Of a DNA stretch of 64,000 nucleotides, positions 52,360 through 60,907 are shown piece by piece. The position numbers were made by a program, and so were the translations under genes. Position 1 is the stretch's first letter, and each line of letters opens with the position of its first letter. The stretch comes from JBHHYN01 sp046757565 (GTDB taxonomy: Bacteria > Pseudomonadota > Gammaproteobacteria > Eutrophobiales > Eutrophobiaceae), in NCBI GenBank assembly GCA_046757565.1, contig JBHHYN010000003.1, positions 1 through 64,000 of the forward strand, given 5' to 3'. Under the pieces are notes generated by a model. It was not told the DNA's origin. It was given only the letters and a program-made list of their open reading frames with translations, and did not search any database.

Positions 52360-53196
52360 ATGCGCAGGAATGAACTCGAGGAGGTGGTTTTGGCCAGCTT
52401 CAGGGGGGAAATCGATGCCCTGAAACCGGGTAATGTGAGCCGCTATGCCGGCGGGCACGGTATGAGCTACCAGGATTTTATCCAAAGCGCTGAAGCGGTC
52501 GTTCCCATATTGTGCCACTGCGATTACTCTGTAGGCGAGCGTATTCTCGAGAGTGTCGTGGCGACCCGGGAGGTGGCCGGGTGCAATACCAATCTGGGGA
52601 TGCTGCTTCTGTATGCCCCGCTGATCAAGGCGTTCGAGGTGAGCGTGGACAGCAGAGATCTGCGGCGGAGCCTTGTTACCACCCTGGCTGCATTGCAACA
52701 TGCTGATACGGAGGCGATATTCGCCGCGATTCGCCTGGCAAACCCGGCCGGGCTTGGACAAGTGGCCCAATATGACGTACATTCTACCACTGAGGCCGAT
52801 ATAATAACGGTCATGCAGGCGGCGGCGGACCGTGATCTGATTGCCAGGGAATATGTAACCGGCTTTGAGATCGTCTGTACAACGGGATTTGAGTGCCTGG
52901 GTGACTTCGGCAGGCGCTGGAATAGTGTAGAATGGGCGGCCGTAGCCTGCTACATGACGATTTTGGCGAATTTCCCGGATTCCCACATCCGCAGGAAATT
53001 CGGAATTGAAGCCGCCGAGCGTGTCAGGGCACAATCTGTTCCGATGCTGAAGCGGTTACAAAAGAACAAGAAGCCGGACAGCGCCATACCGATGCTGCTG
53101 GCATACGATAAGGAGCTTAAAGAGTCGAAACTAAATCCAGGCGCTTGTGCAGACCTGACTGCGGCAAGCCTCCTGTTTTACAACTTGAGTACCTGA
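52360..53196 (+). CDS. CitG-like triphosphoribosyl-dephospho-CoA synthase family protein
   Basis: 278 residues. The motif EIDALKPGNVSRYAGGHGMSYQDFIQSA near residue 15 and CNTNLGMLLLYAPLIKA near residue 70 (helical, with Asn/Gly-rich ATP-binding loops) identify the CitG fold. Genes of this family are a constant part of bacterial methanopterin C1 clusters (often called orf5) and are thought to act in cofactor synthesis; the exact step is not known to me. 18 bases after mch, same direction. Confidence 0.88.
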   Translation: MRRNELEEVVLASFRGEIDALKPGNVSRYAGGHGMSYQDFIQSAEAVVPILCHCDYSVGERILESVVATREVAGCNTNLGMLLLYAPLIKAFEVSVDSRDLRRSLVTTLAALQHADTEAIFAAIRLANPAGLGQVAQYDVHSTTEADIITVMQAAADRDLIAREYVTGFEIVCTTGFECLGDFGRRWNSVEWAAVACYMTILANFPDSHIRRKFGIEAAERVRAQSVPMLKRLQKNKKPDSAIPMLLAYDKELKESKLNPGACADLTAASLLFYNLST

Positions 53197-53347
53197 TCAA
53201 TTTCAGGGATTGCCGGCCTGTAGCCGTGTCATCCTGCGGACCGGTATGGCGGAGGGCTGTTCGCAGCGTCATGGCTTCATGACGGGAATTCAGCGATGTC
53301 TATACTGAAAAAACTTATTGATTTTTTTAACCGGAGGAGAAAGAAAA

Positions 53348-53860
53348 ATGGCAGTTATCGATAGAGTATTAATAGGTGAGGCACTGGTAGGTGACGGTAA
53401 CGAGGTTGCCCATATCGATTTGATGATGGGTCCGCGCGGCAGTGCGGCGGAAACGGCCTTTTGTAATGCACTGACCAACAACAAGGACGGTTTCAGTACC
53501 TTAATGGCTGTGGTTGCGCCAAACCTTGCGTGTAAACCCAACACCATCCTGTTTAACAAGGTGACGATTAAAGGGGCAACCCAGGCGGTCCAGATGTTTG
53601 GTCCTGCCCAGCGCGCCGTTGCCATGGCAGTGATGGATTGCGTTGAAGACGGCACCATCCCCGCGGATGAGGCCGATGATATCTTCATCAGTGTCGGTGT
53701 CTTCATCCATTGGCTGGCTGAAGACGGCGCCAAGATCCAGGATTACAACTATGAGGCAACCAAGTTATCAATCAAGCGTGCCGTCGCCCGTGAGCCCAAG
53801 GCCTCTGAGGTCCTCAGCAAACGTGGTTCTGCTGATCACCCGTTTGCGGCACATTCATAG
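53348..53860 (+). CDS. fae: Formaldehyde-activating enzyme
   Basis: 170 residues from the ATG at 53348, preceded by GGAGGAGAAAG. Catalyses condensation of formaldehyde with tetrahydromethanopterin to methylene-H4MPT. The conserved sequence VGDGNEVAHIDLMMGPRGSAAETAFCNALTN contains the catalytic histidine (H22 here). Full length, no fusion to Hps. Followed by a strong terminator. A 7-bp hairpin (CGTCATG-GCTT-CATGACG, 53267-53284) lies in its 150-bp leader, which may carry an own promoter for high-level expression. Confidence 0.97.
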   Translation: MAVIDRVLIGEALVGDGNEVAHIDLMMGPRGSAAETAFCNALTNNKDGFSTLMAVVAPNLACKPNTILFNKVTIKGATQAVQMFGPAQRAVAMAVMDCVEDGTIPADEADDIFISVGVFIHWLAEDGAKIQDYNYEATKLSIKRAVAREPKASEVLSKRGSADHPFAAHS

Positions 53861-53901
53861 TCCTTTCACATTCCAGGTTGGATGTTCCAACCAACAACAC
53901 G

Positions 53902-53927
53902 CCCCGGCCTATGCCGGGGTTTTTATT
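53902..53927 (+). terminator. Rho-independent terminator after fae
   Basis: CCCCGGC pairs with GCCGGGG across a four-base loop (CTAT) and is followed by TTTTTATTT. It ends the rightward mptG-mtdB-mch-citG-like-fae unit. A 13-bp direct repeat TTTACAGGATGTA begins at its end (53926) and recurs at 54025. Confidence 0.9.
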
Positions 53928-54082
53928 TACAGGATGTAATGTATGCCGTGGGTGCATGGATGCACAGGACGCATATATGGATATATGCGGTTGATTACGT
54001 CTGGAACGAGTAATCTAGCGGCGATTTACAGGATGTAGAAATGTGCCTGGAACAATGTTGAGGAGTCTGCAGCAGCGAATTT

Positions 54083-54775
54083 TCAGGACCGATACTTATG
54101 CAAGGTCTCGACACTAATTTTGTTATTATGCAGCGCAGTTGCCAATAGGGCACCCGAGATCCCCCTGGAGCAGAGCTGTTCCAGGTCCTGTTCATTGCGG
54201 ACCCCGCCGGCTGTAAACAGGTTTTTTCCGGGGACAATGGAGTTGATGTAGCGCAGCAGGTCCATTTCCGGGCCCATGCCCGACCCGACCCGGTGTAACG
54301 CCATAATAATGATGTCCTGCGGCCAGCACAGCGGCTGTTCCAGCAGATCTGCATCGCCTTTTAAGACCCGGCCGGTAAAATCCAGAGAAAGGATAATCTT
54401 ACGGTTGGCATGACCACAGTCGGCAAGTTGCCGGCAACCGATGCCTGTCTCACTGCCGATAACGGGCCGCAGGCGGTCATGGGAAAACAGATAGTCAGCA
54501 AAATTGTTACCGGCGTCGATCCAGAAGCTCAGCCCGGGAAAATTACGGTGTAGTGCGTCGATCACCCGCCTGTTGTCGCCCTTACCTTGAATGGCGTCCA
54601 GATCGGCCACATACAGGGTGGTAAAAGGGTAGAGTGACAGATACGCCCGGACAACAGCGTCCACGTCGGCCTGCGGAGACAGTAGCGATTGGACCGGTTT
54701 GTATTCCTCACGTCTGCCGGCACGGGCAAGGACGGCAATTCCATCACGAATATCGATTACAGGTATAATGAGCAT
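54083..54775 (-). CDS. HisA-like protein of the methanopterin/methanofuran cluster
   Basis: 230 residues from the ATG at 54775, giving the typical start MLIIPVIDIRDGIAVLARAGRREEY. TIM-barrel protein related to HisA (proFAR isomerase), in the branch that accompanies H4MPT-linked C1 genes in methylotrophs and methanogens. LYVADLDAIQGKGDNRRVI and LFTAGGVRNEQDLEQLCSRGISGALLATALH form the phosphate-binding barrel ends. The precise reaction is not known to me; a step in C1-cofactor synthesis is likely. It is the only minus-strand gene in this stretch, convergent with fae and divergent from the ATP-grasp gene. Confidence 0.87.
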   Translation of the reverse strand: MLIIPVIDIRDGIAVLARAGRREEYKPVQSLLSPQADVDAVVRAYLSLYPFTTLYVADLDAIQGKGDNRRVIDALHRNFPGLSFWIDAGNNFADYLFSHDRLRPVIGSETGIGCRQLADCGHANRKIILSLDFTGRVLKGDADLLEQPLCWPQDIIIMALHRVGSGMGPEMDLLRYINSIVPGKNLFTAGGVRNEQDLEQLCSRGISGALLATALHNNKISVETLHKYRS

Positions 54776-54868
54776 GAAACAGAAACTCCAGGTTAGCGTC
54801 ATTGTGACGTACCCGGGGAGAAGAATGAAGTGGCTCAATTCAATCGCCGGAACTTCTAACTTATTCGA

Positions 54869-55864
54869 ATGCGCCTGTTTGTCTGTGAATATATTACCTG
54901 CGGGGGAATGAGGGACCAGGAACTGCGTGCATCGCTCAGGTTCGATGGCGAGACCATGTTGCAGGCGCTCATGACCGATCTGAGGGTCCTTGCCGGCATT
55001 GATATCATCTCGACACGTGATGACAGGTTGGAGAATTTGCCTGAATCGATCGCCGCTATTGGCATCAACGACAATGTCCGGGACATCTGGACATCATGCA
55101 TGCAGGCCGCGGATGCCGTCTGGGTCATTGCCCCTGAGAGCGGTGGTCTGTTGGCCACTATGCATAAACTGGCGCTCGATTCAGGTTGCGGTTTTGTCGG
55201 TTGCAATACATCGGCCATGCACATCGCAGCCAGTAAATCCAGGACAGCCGAGGCCCTGTCAACATGCGCTATCCCGTGTATCGAAACCTTTCTTCCAGGC
55301 GGGCAACTTCCCCGGAGTAACACCGGCTGGGTAGTTAAACCCGATGACGGAGCCGGTTCGGAGGATTGCTATTTTTTTGAAAAGAAGCAGCAGTTGCGAA
55401 AGTGGTGGGAGGAAAATCGTACACAACAGCCGTTTGTCGTTCAGAGATATGTGCCAGGTTTAGCGGCAAGTGTGTCGGCGCTGTATGATAACGGCCGGGC
55501 CCTGCTGCTCTCCTGTAATGAGCAGTTATTCCAGTTTGAGGATGGCCGTGGAAGAAACCGCGGTGTCGTGGTAAATGGTTTGAGGCAACATCGGAGCGTA
55601 TTCGAAGACATTGCGATCCAGGTCGGCAAGGCGATTCCGGGATTATGGGGCTATATCGGTATCGATCTGATCCTGACAAAATCCGGTCCCGTCGTGGTGG
55701 AAATCAATCCCCGCTTGACAACCTCTTATGCCGGCCTGAGCAAGTCATTGGGGCTCAATGTTGCAGAACTCATCCTGCAATTCTTTAATGGACAGGGACT
55801 ATTTGAATTCCCTCGAATAAAAGCGGGCGTGACCACTGTCGAAATGTATGCGGGCAATGACTGA
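54869..55864 (+). CDS. ATP-grasp ligase, MfnD-like
   Basis: 331 residues. ATP-grasp fold: WVVKPDDGAGSEDCYFF (ATP-binding lysine and glycine loop) and GYIGIDLILTKSGPVVVEINPRLTTSYAGLSKSLG (metal-binding Asp/Glu/Asn). The N-terminus MRLFVCEYITCGG is typical of the COG1821 group, which includes archaeal MfnD (tyramine-glutamate ligase of methanofuran synthesis) and the orfY proteins of methylotrophs. Its product may be the amide-linked part of the methylofuran carrier. The stop overlaps the next gene start (ATGACTGA). Confidence 0.88.
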   Translation: MRLFVCEYITCGGMRDQELRASLRFDGETMLQALMTDLRVLAGIDIISTRDDRLENLPESIAAIGINDNVRDIWTSCMQAADAVWVIAPESGGLLATMHKLALDSGCGFVGCNTSAMHIAASKSRTAEALSTCAIPCIETFLPGGQLPRSNTGWVVKPDDGAGSEDCYFFEKKQQLRKWWEENRTQQPFVVQRYVPGLAASVSALYDNGRALLLSCNEQLFQFEDGRGRNRGVVVNGLRQHRSVFEDIAIQVGKAIPGLWGYIGIDLILTKSGPVVVEINPRLTTSYAGLSKSLGLNVAELILQFFNGQGLFEFPRIKAGVTTVEMYAGND

Positions 55865-56909
55865 TCGAAATTATATTGGCTGGGATATCGGTGGAGCCCA
55901 TCTGAAAATGGCGCATATTGACGGCCGGGGCAGGAGTCTCCGCGCCGAACAATTTGCGACGCCACTCTGGCAGGGACTGGAGCCGCTGGTCCAGGCGTTG
56001 CAGGAGGTTAAAAAAAAGTTGCCGGACACGAAGCTCAGCCATGCGGTCACTACTACCGGTGAACTGGCCGATTGCTTTCCAGACCGCAAAACGGGTGTAT
56101 GCACCCTGGTTGAGCGGATTTCATCGATATTTGATAATAGTCAGGTGCTGGTTTATGCCGGTGCGGGTGGGTTCATTCCGGTAAACCAGGCGGGCGATCG
56201 CTATCGCCAGGTCGCTTCCGCCAACTGGCATGCGACCACGCAATTCGTTGCCCGTCACTACGGTTCCGGCGTGCTCATGGATATCGGCAGCAGCACGGTG
56301 GATATCGTTCCTTTTCAGCAAGGCAGCCTGTGCTGTCGTGGCCATACCGATGAAGAGCGGCTCCGATATAATGAACTGGTTTATAGCGGCATCGTCCGCA
56401 CGCCGCTGATGGCCATCACCGGCCAGGTCCCTTATGCAGGTGAGTGGCAGCCGTTGGCGGCGGAAAACTTTGCCTGCACGGCGGATATCTACCGGTTGAC
56501 CGGCGAATTGAACGAGTTTGACGATATGATGGTTCCTGCCGATGGTGGCGGCAAGACGGTCACCGATAGTGCGCGGCGGCTCGCCAGAATGGTGGGGGTG
56601 GACATCGACCCGGCGGCATCGCTTGCAGAGTGGCGCCGGCCGGCACGCTATATTGCAGAACAACAGTTGCAGACAATCAGTTGCGCGCTGCATCGGGTGA
56701 TGTCAGCAGCCGGTCTTAACGAGGGAACAACGTTGGTTGGCGCGGGTTGTGGCCGTTTTCTCGTGCGTAAACTGGCACAGCGCCATGCGTGTCATTACGC
56801 TGATTTTGAGGAGATATTATACGAGCCCGATAAAATGCCGGGCGCGGCCGGCAACTGCGCTACGGCAATCTCTGTAGCGCAACTGGCGAGATTGGCCGAG
56901 CACCCATGA
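55857..56909 (+). CDS. MfnF-like protein (hydantoinase/ASKHA-related family)
   Basis: 350 residues from the ATG at 55857, overlapping the ligase stop. N-terminal NYIGWDIGGAHLKMAHIDG and GVLMDIGSSTVDIVPFQQG are two phosphate-loop-like motifs of the COG1548 group. Archaeal MfnF of this group couples the furan and tyramine-glutamate halves of methanofuran. Conserved Gly-rich GTTLVGAGCGRFLVRKLA near the end. The gene is followed by pabB with an ATGA overlap. Assignment by family; substrate in bacteria (methylofuran) is from general knowledge. Confidence 0.85.
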   Translation: MTDRNYIGWDIGGAHLKMAHIDGRGRSLRAEQFATPLWQGLEPLVQALQEVKKKLPDTKLSHAVTTTGELADCFPDRKTGVCTLVERISSIFDNSQVLVYAGAGGFIPVNQAGDRYRQVASANWHATTQFVARHYGSGVLMDIGSSTVDIVPFQQGSLCCRGHTDEERLRYNELVYSGIVRTPLMAITGQVPYAGEWQPLAAENFACTADIYRLTGELNEFDDMMVPADGGGKTVTDSARRLARMVGVDIDPAASLAEWRRPARYIAEQQLQTISCALHRVMSAAGLNEGTTLVGAGCGRFLVRKLAQRHACHYADFEEILYEPDKMPGAAGNCATAISVAQLARLAEHP

Positions 56910-58285
56910 AATTGGCCGAGCTTCCCTATTACCGGGATTCCGCCGGACTCTTCAGTCTCATTGCCTCCGAACCCTGGAGCATTTATCTCGATAGTTGCTA
57001 TCCCTATAGCGATTCCGGGCGTTTTGATATCATCTCCACGCGACCTTACAAGACCTTTGCCACGTATGGGATGGATACCTATGTGGATGATGGTCAGCAG
57101 GTCAGGTGTTTCCAGGATGACCCCTTCGAACTGATAAAAGCCGCCATCGGAGAGATCACGGGCAATCTCACGGGCCTGCCTTTTTGTGGCGGCGCCATGG
57201 GCTATTTCGGTTATGACCTGGGCCGGCGGATAGAGTCGTTGCCGGTTATAGCGGTGCAGGACATCGATGCCCCCGATATGGCCGTCGGACTCTATGACTG
57301 GGCCGTCATTGTCGACCACCATAAACGCCGCTCCTGGTTGATCGGGCAGGGCCGGGACGCTGCTACTGAAGTGCAATGGCAAGCATTACAGGAGTTGTTT
57401 CAGGCTCGGGAAAGCTCTTCCACAGCCGGATTTCAAGTGCGTTCCGAAATCCACTCGAACCTGGACAAGGCAAGTTATGCCAGGGCGTTCCGCAGAATAA
57501 AAGAATACATACGAGAGGGAGATTGTTATCAGGTCAATCTGGCGCAACGCTTCTCGGTAGACCTGGAAGGCGACCTCTGGGAGCTCTATCTGCAGCTACG
57601 CAGGAACAATCCGGCGCCTTTCGCCTGTTATTTAAAGTTGCCGGACGGATGCGTACTGAGTTCCTCGCCGGAACGATTCCTGAGTGTCGTCAACGGGCAG
57701 GTCGAGACCAAGCCCATTAAAGGCACCATCCGCCGCTCGATCTTCGCCTATGAAGACAAGGCCCTGGCGGAGAAACTGCTGGAGAGCGAAAAGGACAGGG
57801 CGGAAAACCTGATGATTGTGGATCTGTTACGTAACGATATCGGTAAAAATTGTGCCACGGGTAGTGTCACCGTGCCAAAACTGTTTGCCCTCGAAAGCTA
57901 TGCCAGTATCCATCACCTGGTCAGCACCATCAGCGGTCAACTGAAGCGTGATCGACATGTTCTGGATCTGCTGCGTGGCTGTTTCCCGGGGGGTTCGATA
58001 ACCGGAGCACCCAAATTACGCGCCATGCAGATTATTGAGGAGCTGGAGCCCCACCGGCGCAACATTTATTGTGGCGCGATTGCCTATATTGGCTACGATG
58101 GCAATATGGACAGCAATATTGCCATACGCACACTGCTTGCTTACCGGGACAAGGTACATATCTGGGCGGGAGGCGGCATTGTCGCCGATTCAGTTCTGGA
58201 AGTGGAATACCAGGAGTGTTTTGAAAAGGCCGCTGCAATCCTGAAACTGTTTGAACGGAAAAGCGACCGGGATGTGGGTCGTTAA
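56906..58285 (+). CDS. pabB: Aminodeoxychorismate synthase component I
   Basis: 459 residues. Chorismate-utilising enzyme with the catalytic lysine motif ETKPIKGTIRRS, FPGGSITGAPKLRAMQIIEELEPHRRNIYCGAIAYIG and the C-terminal AGGGIVADSVLEVEYQECFEKAAA. Makes 4-amino-4-deoxychorismate, the precursor of 4-aminobenzoate. TrpE is the main alternative, but the PIKGT motif and gene context favour PabB. Its ATG overlaps the previous stop and its stop lies within the next gene, so it is embedded in the C1-cofactor operon, where 4-aminobenzoate is needed by MptG. Confidence 0.92.
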   Translation: MKLAELPYYRDSAGLFSLIASEPWSIYLDSCYPYSDSGRFDIISTRPYKTFATYGMDTYVDDGQQVRCFQDDPFELIKAAIGEITGNLTGLPFCGGAMGYFGYDLGRRIESLPVIAVQDIDAPDMAVGLYDWAVIVDHHKRRSWLIGQGRDAATEVQWQALQELFQARESSSTAGFQVRSEIHSNLDKASYARAFRRIKEYIREGDCYQVNLAQRFSVDLEGDLWELYLQLRRNNPAPFACYLKLPDGCVLSSSPERFLSVVNGQVETKPIKGTIRRSIFAYEDKALAEKLLESEKDRAENLMIVDLLRNDIGKNCATGSVTVPKLFALESYASIHHLVSTISGQLKRDRHVLDLLRGCFPGGSITGAPKLRAMQIIEELEPHRRNIYCGAIAYIGYDGNMDSNIAIRTLLAYRDKVHIWAGGGIVADSVLEVEYQECFEKAAAILKLFERKSDRDVGR

Positions 58286-58883
58286 ACTGGGCGGAAGCCT
58301 GCAGCAGACATCCAGCCGTCTGGATGAATGGTTGAATATTCTCTCGGATTATGGTGGCGGCAAGGTGATTATCGTCCCTGGCGGAGGGCGTTTTGCCGGG
58401 CAGGTCAGAAGTATGCAGTCATCCTGGGGATTTGGTGATGTGACGGCGCACAGGATGGCTCTCCTGGGCATGCAGCAATTCGCCTATATGTTGCTGGGTC
58501 TGGAAACACGCCTGCACCCGGCCGGATCAAACGATGAAATAATGTATTGTCTGCAACATGATAAGGTGCCTGTATGGTTGCCTTATGAGATGATTGTGAA
58601 CAACGAACAGATCCCTGCTTCATGGGAGATGAGCGCTGACAGCCTGGCACTATGGCTGGCCGGACAGCTGCAGGCGGAACATCTGGTGCTGATAAAATCA
58701 GTGAAACTCCCGAATAGCGCCTTTTCAATCGAACAGTTGTCAGACAGTGGTTTGCTCGATGCATGTTTTCCCGGCCTATTGCAGGACGTGAACATACCTG
58801 TGACATGGCTGGCCCGGGATGAGCAAGCCGTGATGACAGCGGCATTGCAACAGAACAGGCTTCCCAATCATCCCTTTTTTTGA
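58272..58883 (+). CDS. Amino acid kinase family protein, MfnE-like
   Basis: 203 residues from the ATG at 58272, 14 bases inside the pabB gene end. MWVVKLGGSLQQTSSRLDEWL and KVIIVPGGGRFAGQVRSMQ are the phosphate- and substrate-binding loops of the aspartokinase/uridylate-kinase fold (COG2054 group). Archaeal MfnE of this group phosphorylates the aminomethylfuran phosphate intermediate of methanofuran synthesis; methylotroph clusters carry an equivalent (orf17-type). Last gene of the mfnD-mfnF-pabB-mfnE run. Confidence 0.87.
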   Translation: MWVVKLGGSLQQTSSRLDEWLNILSDYGGGKVIIVPGGGRFAGQVRSMQSSWGFGDVTAHRMALLGMQQFAYMLLGLETRLHPAGSNDEIMYCLQHDKVPVWLPYEMIVNNEQIPASWEMSADSLALWLAGQLQAEHLVLIKSVKLPNSAFSIEQLSDSGLLDACFPGLLQDVNIPVTWLARDEQAVMTAALQQNRLPNHPFF

Positions 58884-59073
58884 CGCTTAATGAGCAATTT
58901 ATAATCTGCCGGCATACACAGGCGCCGGTAATCCGCAACAGGGTGACGTACGGGTTGACCCGCTTCCACTTTAAATCTCCTACCTGTTCAAGCAGATGCA
59001 GTGATTGAACAGGTGGCACGGCCGGGCGTCACGGGAAGCTTTAAGTGAATCAGAGGTTGCTTAAAAAATAGCT

Positions 59074-59100
59074 TAAAGAAATTGCTGTTTCTGTCGTTAA
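59074..59100 (+). promoter_or_regulatory. Possible sigma-28 (FliA) promoter for the chemoreceptor
   Basis: TAAAGAAA, 11 bases, GTCGTTAA. The flagellar sigma factor prefers TAAAGTTT-N11-GCCGATAA, so spacing is exact and 11 of 16 positions agree. It lies 110 bases before the chemoreceptor ATG. The rest of the 326-bp gap 58884-59209 shows no gene; a loose GC hairpin lies near 58940-59035. Confidence 0.35.
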
Positions 59101-59209
59101 CCCCCTGTAACAGATGGTTGTAATCATTCCGGGGGTGGTGAGATTTGAGGCATGAACCCCGTTGGAGAGATGATAAAAAAAGTTAATTTACAGGTTTTGG
59201 AGAGAGCTA

Positions 59210-60412
59210 ATGTTTGACTTTTTCAGATGGTATTCCTTACGTTACCAGATGTATATCCTGGCGGGTATTAACTCATTCAGTTTCCTGATCGTGAGTATCT
59301 ATCTATGGGTGAAAATACCTCCAGAATCGGCCCTGCACGCAGTAGTCACCGGGGTTAGCGTCCTCGAGATACTTACCTTGGTAGGGATTTTTTATATCGC
59401 ACACTTTATGGGTAAGATGAACGCCGGACGGGCGGAGGAAATCGTCGCGGCCCTGGGCGCCATGGCAAAAGGTGACCTGACAAAAAAAATCGACCTACGG
59501 GGTAAAGATGAATTTGCCTGGATGTGCTGGGAATATACAAAGGCCCGCAAGGGGTTTAGCGAAGTGGTGAAACGGGTGATTAGCGATTCTACCCATCTGG
59601 CTTCAGCGGCGGAAGAGCTGTCTGCGATTACGTCCCAGGGGTCGCAGGGCGTTGCCCGTCAACAGGGTGAAATTCAACAGGTAGCGGCTGCAACGGAAGA
59701 GATGTCCGCGACCGTGCAGGAAGTGGCTAAAAACGCAGCCAATGCCGCCACGGCCGCGCAGGAAGCCGATGAACAGTCCAAGAACGGTTTTAAGGTCGTA
59801 AGCAAATCAGTAGACACCATTCATTCGCTGGCGCAGGAGGTACAACGGACTTCTGAAGTGATCGAAAGGCTTAAGGGTGATTGCATCAGTATTGGGACAG
59901 TCCTCGATGTTATCCGCGATATAGCGGAGCAGACGAATTTGCTGGCCCTGAATGCGGCGATTGAAGCTGCCCGGGCCGGCGAGCAGGGCAGGGGGTTCGC
60001 CGTGGTGGCCGATGAGGTCCGTACCCTGGCAAGCCGTACCCAGCATTCCACCCAGGAGATTCATGAAATGATCGAACGTCTGCAGGTAGGTTCCAATGAG
60101 GCGGTCATGGCGATGGAAAAGGGCAGGGAGAAGGCGAATGCTAGTGTCGAGCAGGCGGCCAAGGCCGGTGAAGCGCTGGAGGCAATTACAGCAGTTGTTG
60201 ACCGGATCAAGTCCATGAACATGCAGATCGCAAGCGCTGCCGAGGAACAGAGTGCAACAACAGAAGAGATTAACCGAAACATTGTTACCATCAGTGATGT
60301 GGCCAAGGAATCGGCAACAGGCGCGCAGCAAATGGCCGGTTCCAGTGATGATCTGGCGCGGCTTGCACTGGAATTACAGGAACAGGTTGCGGAATTCCAT
60401 GTGCTGGATTGA
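59210..60412 (+). CDS. Methyl-accepting chemotaxis protein, no periplasmic sensor domain
   Basis: 400 residues. Two membrane helices at about 12-33 and 43-66 enclose only a few periplasmic residues, so there is no extracellular ligand domain. A HAMP-like linker (about 67-120) is followed by the signalling coiled coil, with the receptor tip EQTNLLALNAAIEAARAGEQGRGFAVVADEVRTLA intact. It should bind CheA/CheW and may sense membrane or energy state. No che genes are nearby. GGAGAG ribosome site. Confidence 0.93.
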   Translation: MFDFFRWYSLRYQMYILAGINSFSFLIVSIYLWVKIPPESALHAVVTGVSVLEILTLVGIFYIAHFMGKMNAGRAEEIVAALGAMAKGDLTKKIDLRGKDEFAWMCWEYTKARKGFSEVVKRVISDSTHLASAAEELSAITSQGSQGVARQQGEIQQVAAATEEMSATVQEVAKNAANAATAAQEADEQSKNGFKVVSKSVDTIHSLAQEVQRTSEVIERLKGDCISIGTVLDVIRDIAEQTNLLALNAAIEAARAGEQGRGFAVVADEVRTLASRTQHSTQEIHEMIERLQVGSNEAVMAMEKGREKANASVEQAAKAGEALEAITAVVDRIKSMNMQIASAAEEQSATTEEINRNIVTISDVAKESATGAQQMAGSSDDLARLALELQEQVAEFHVLD

Positions 60413-60451
60413 CCCGCATTGCTGAAAAAGAAACGGGCGACGGGTGCTTCT

Positions 60452-60607
60452 CTAATCGTCGGTCTGGTTGACCAGCGGGTCCTGCAATGGGTGTAGAGTC
60501 TCTTTATCCAGTAACGAGATGGCTCTCTCTGCGGCAGGCAGGCCAAACTCCAGGGCGATGCGGTAACAATCGAGCAGGTCGATACCCTTACTGTTGTTTT
60601 CCTTCAT
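60452..60607 (-). CDS. Possible small protein downstream of nrdB
   Basis: About 51 codons from the ATG at 60607 (MKENNSKGIDLLDCYRIALEFGLPAAERAISLLDKETLHPLQ). Composition is protein-like and helical. No clear ribosome site; the same frame runs open to 60745. It follows nrdB in the same direction after two repeat copies. No homologue recognised, so this may be a chance frame. Confidence 0.35.
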   Translation of the reverse strand: MKENNSKGIDLLDCYRIALEFGLPAAERAISLLDKETLHPLQDPLVNQTDD

Positions 60608-60700
60608 TTGTGCTATACCTGATAGTAAATTAAGAATACTCCGGTTGATGCGAAGCGTTTCATAAAATAATGCAGACCGATTCAGATCGGCCTGCCTGAG

Positions 60701-60797
60701 AATAAGAAGGCCCGGTATCCGAAAGAGGTTGGAGATACCAGGCAATAGCCAAGCCTCCAGCTCGGCTGGCCGCTAAGGAGCGGTCACGGTAAAATCG
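60701..60797. repeat. 97-bp structured repeat, copy 1
   Basis: AATAAGAAGGCCCGGTATCC at the start to CGGTCACGGTAAAATCG at the end; about 88% identical by eye to copy 2 at 60908-61004. Contains the inverted pair GGTATC...GATACC and a second pair around AAGCC/GGCT. The sequence before it (from about 60664, AAAATAATG) also resembles that before copy 2. The minus-strand reading frame across both copies gives a duplicated peptide, but I regard it as non-coding. Confidence 0.85.
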
Positions 60798-60907
60798 ATG
60801 TTCACGTCGCAGTGAAACCCCACACTCCTCCCGTCCGCTATTCGCCAGGGCGAATAGCCCTGTATGACAAAACATAATGTAAACCTGCCCGGACTGGTTT
60901 GCATTGG

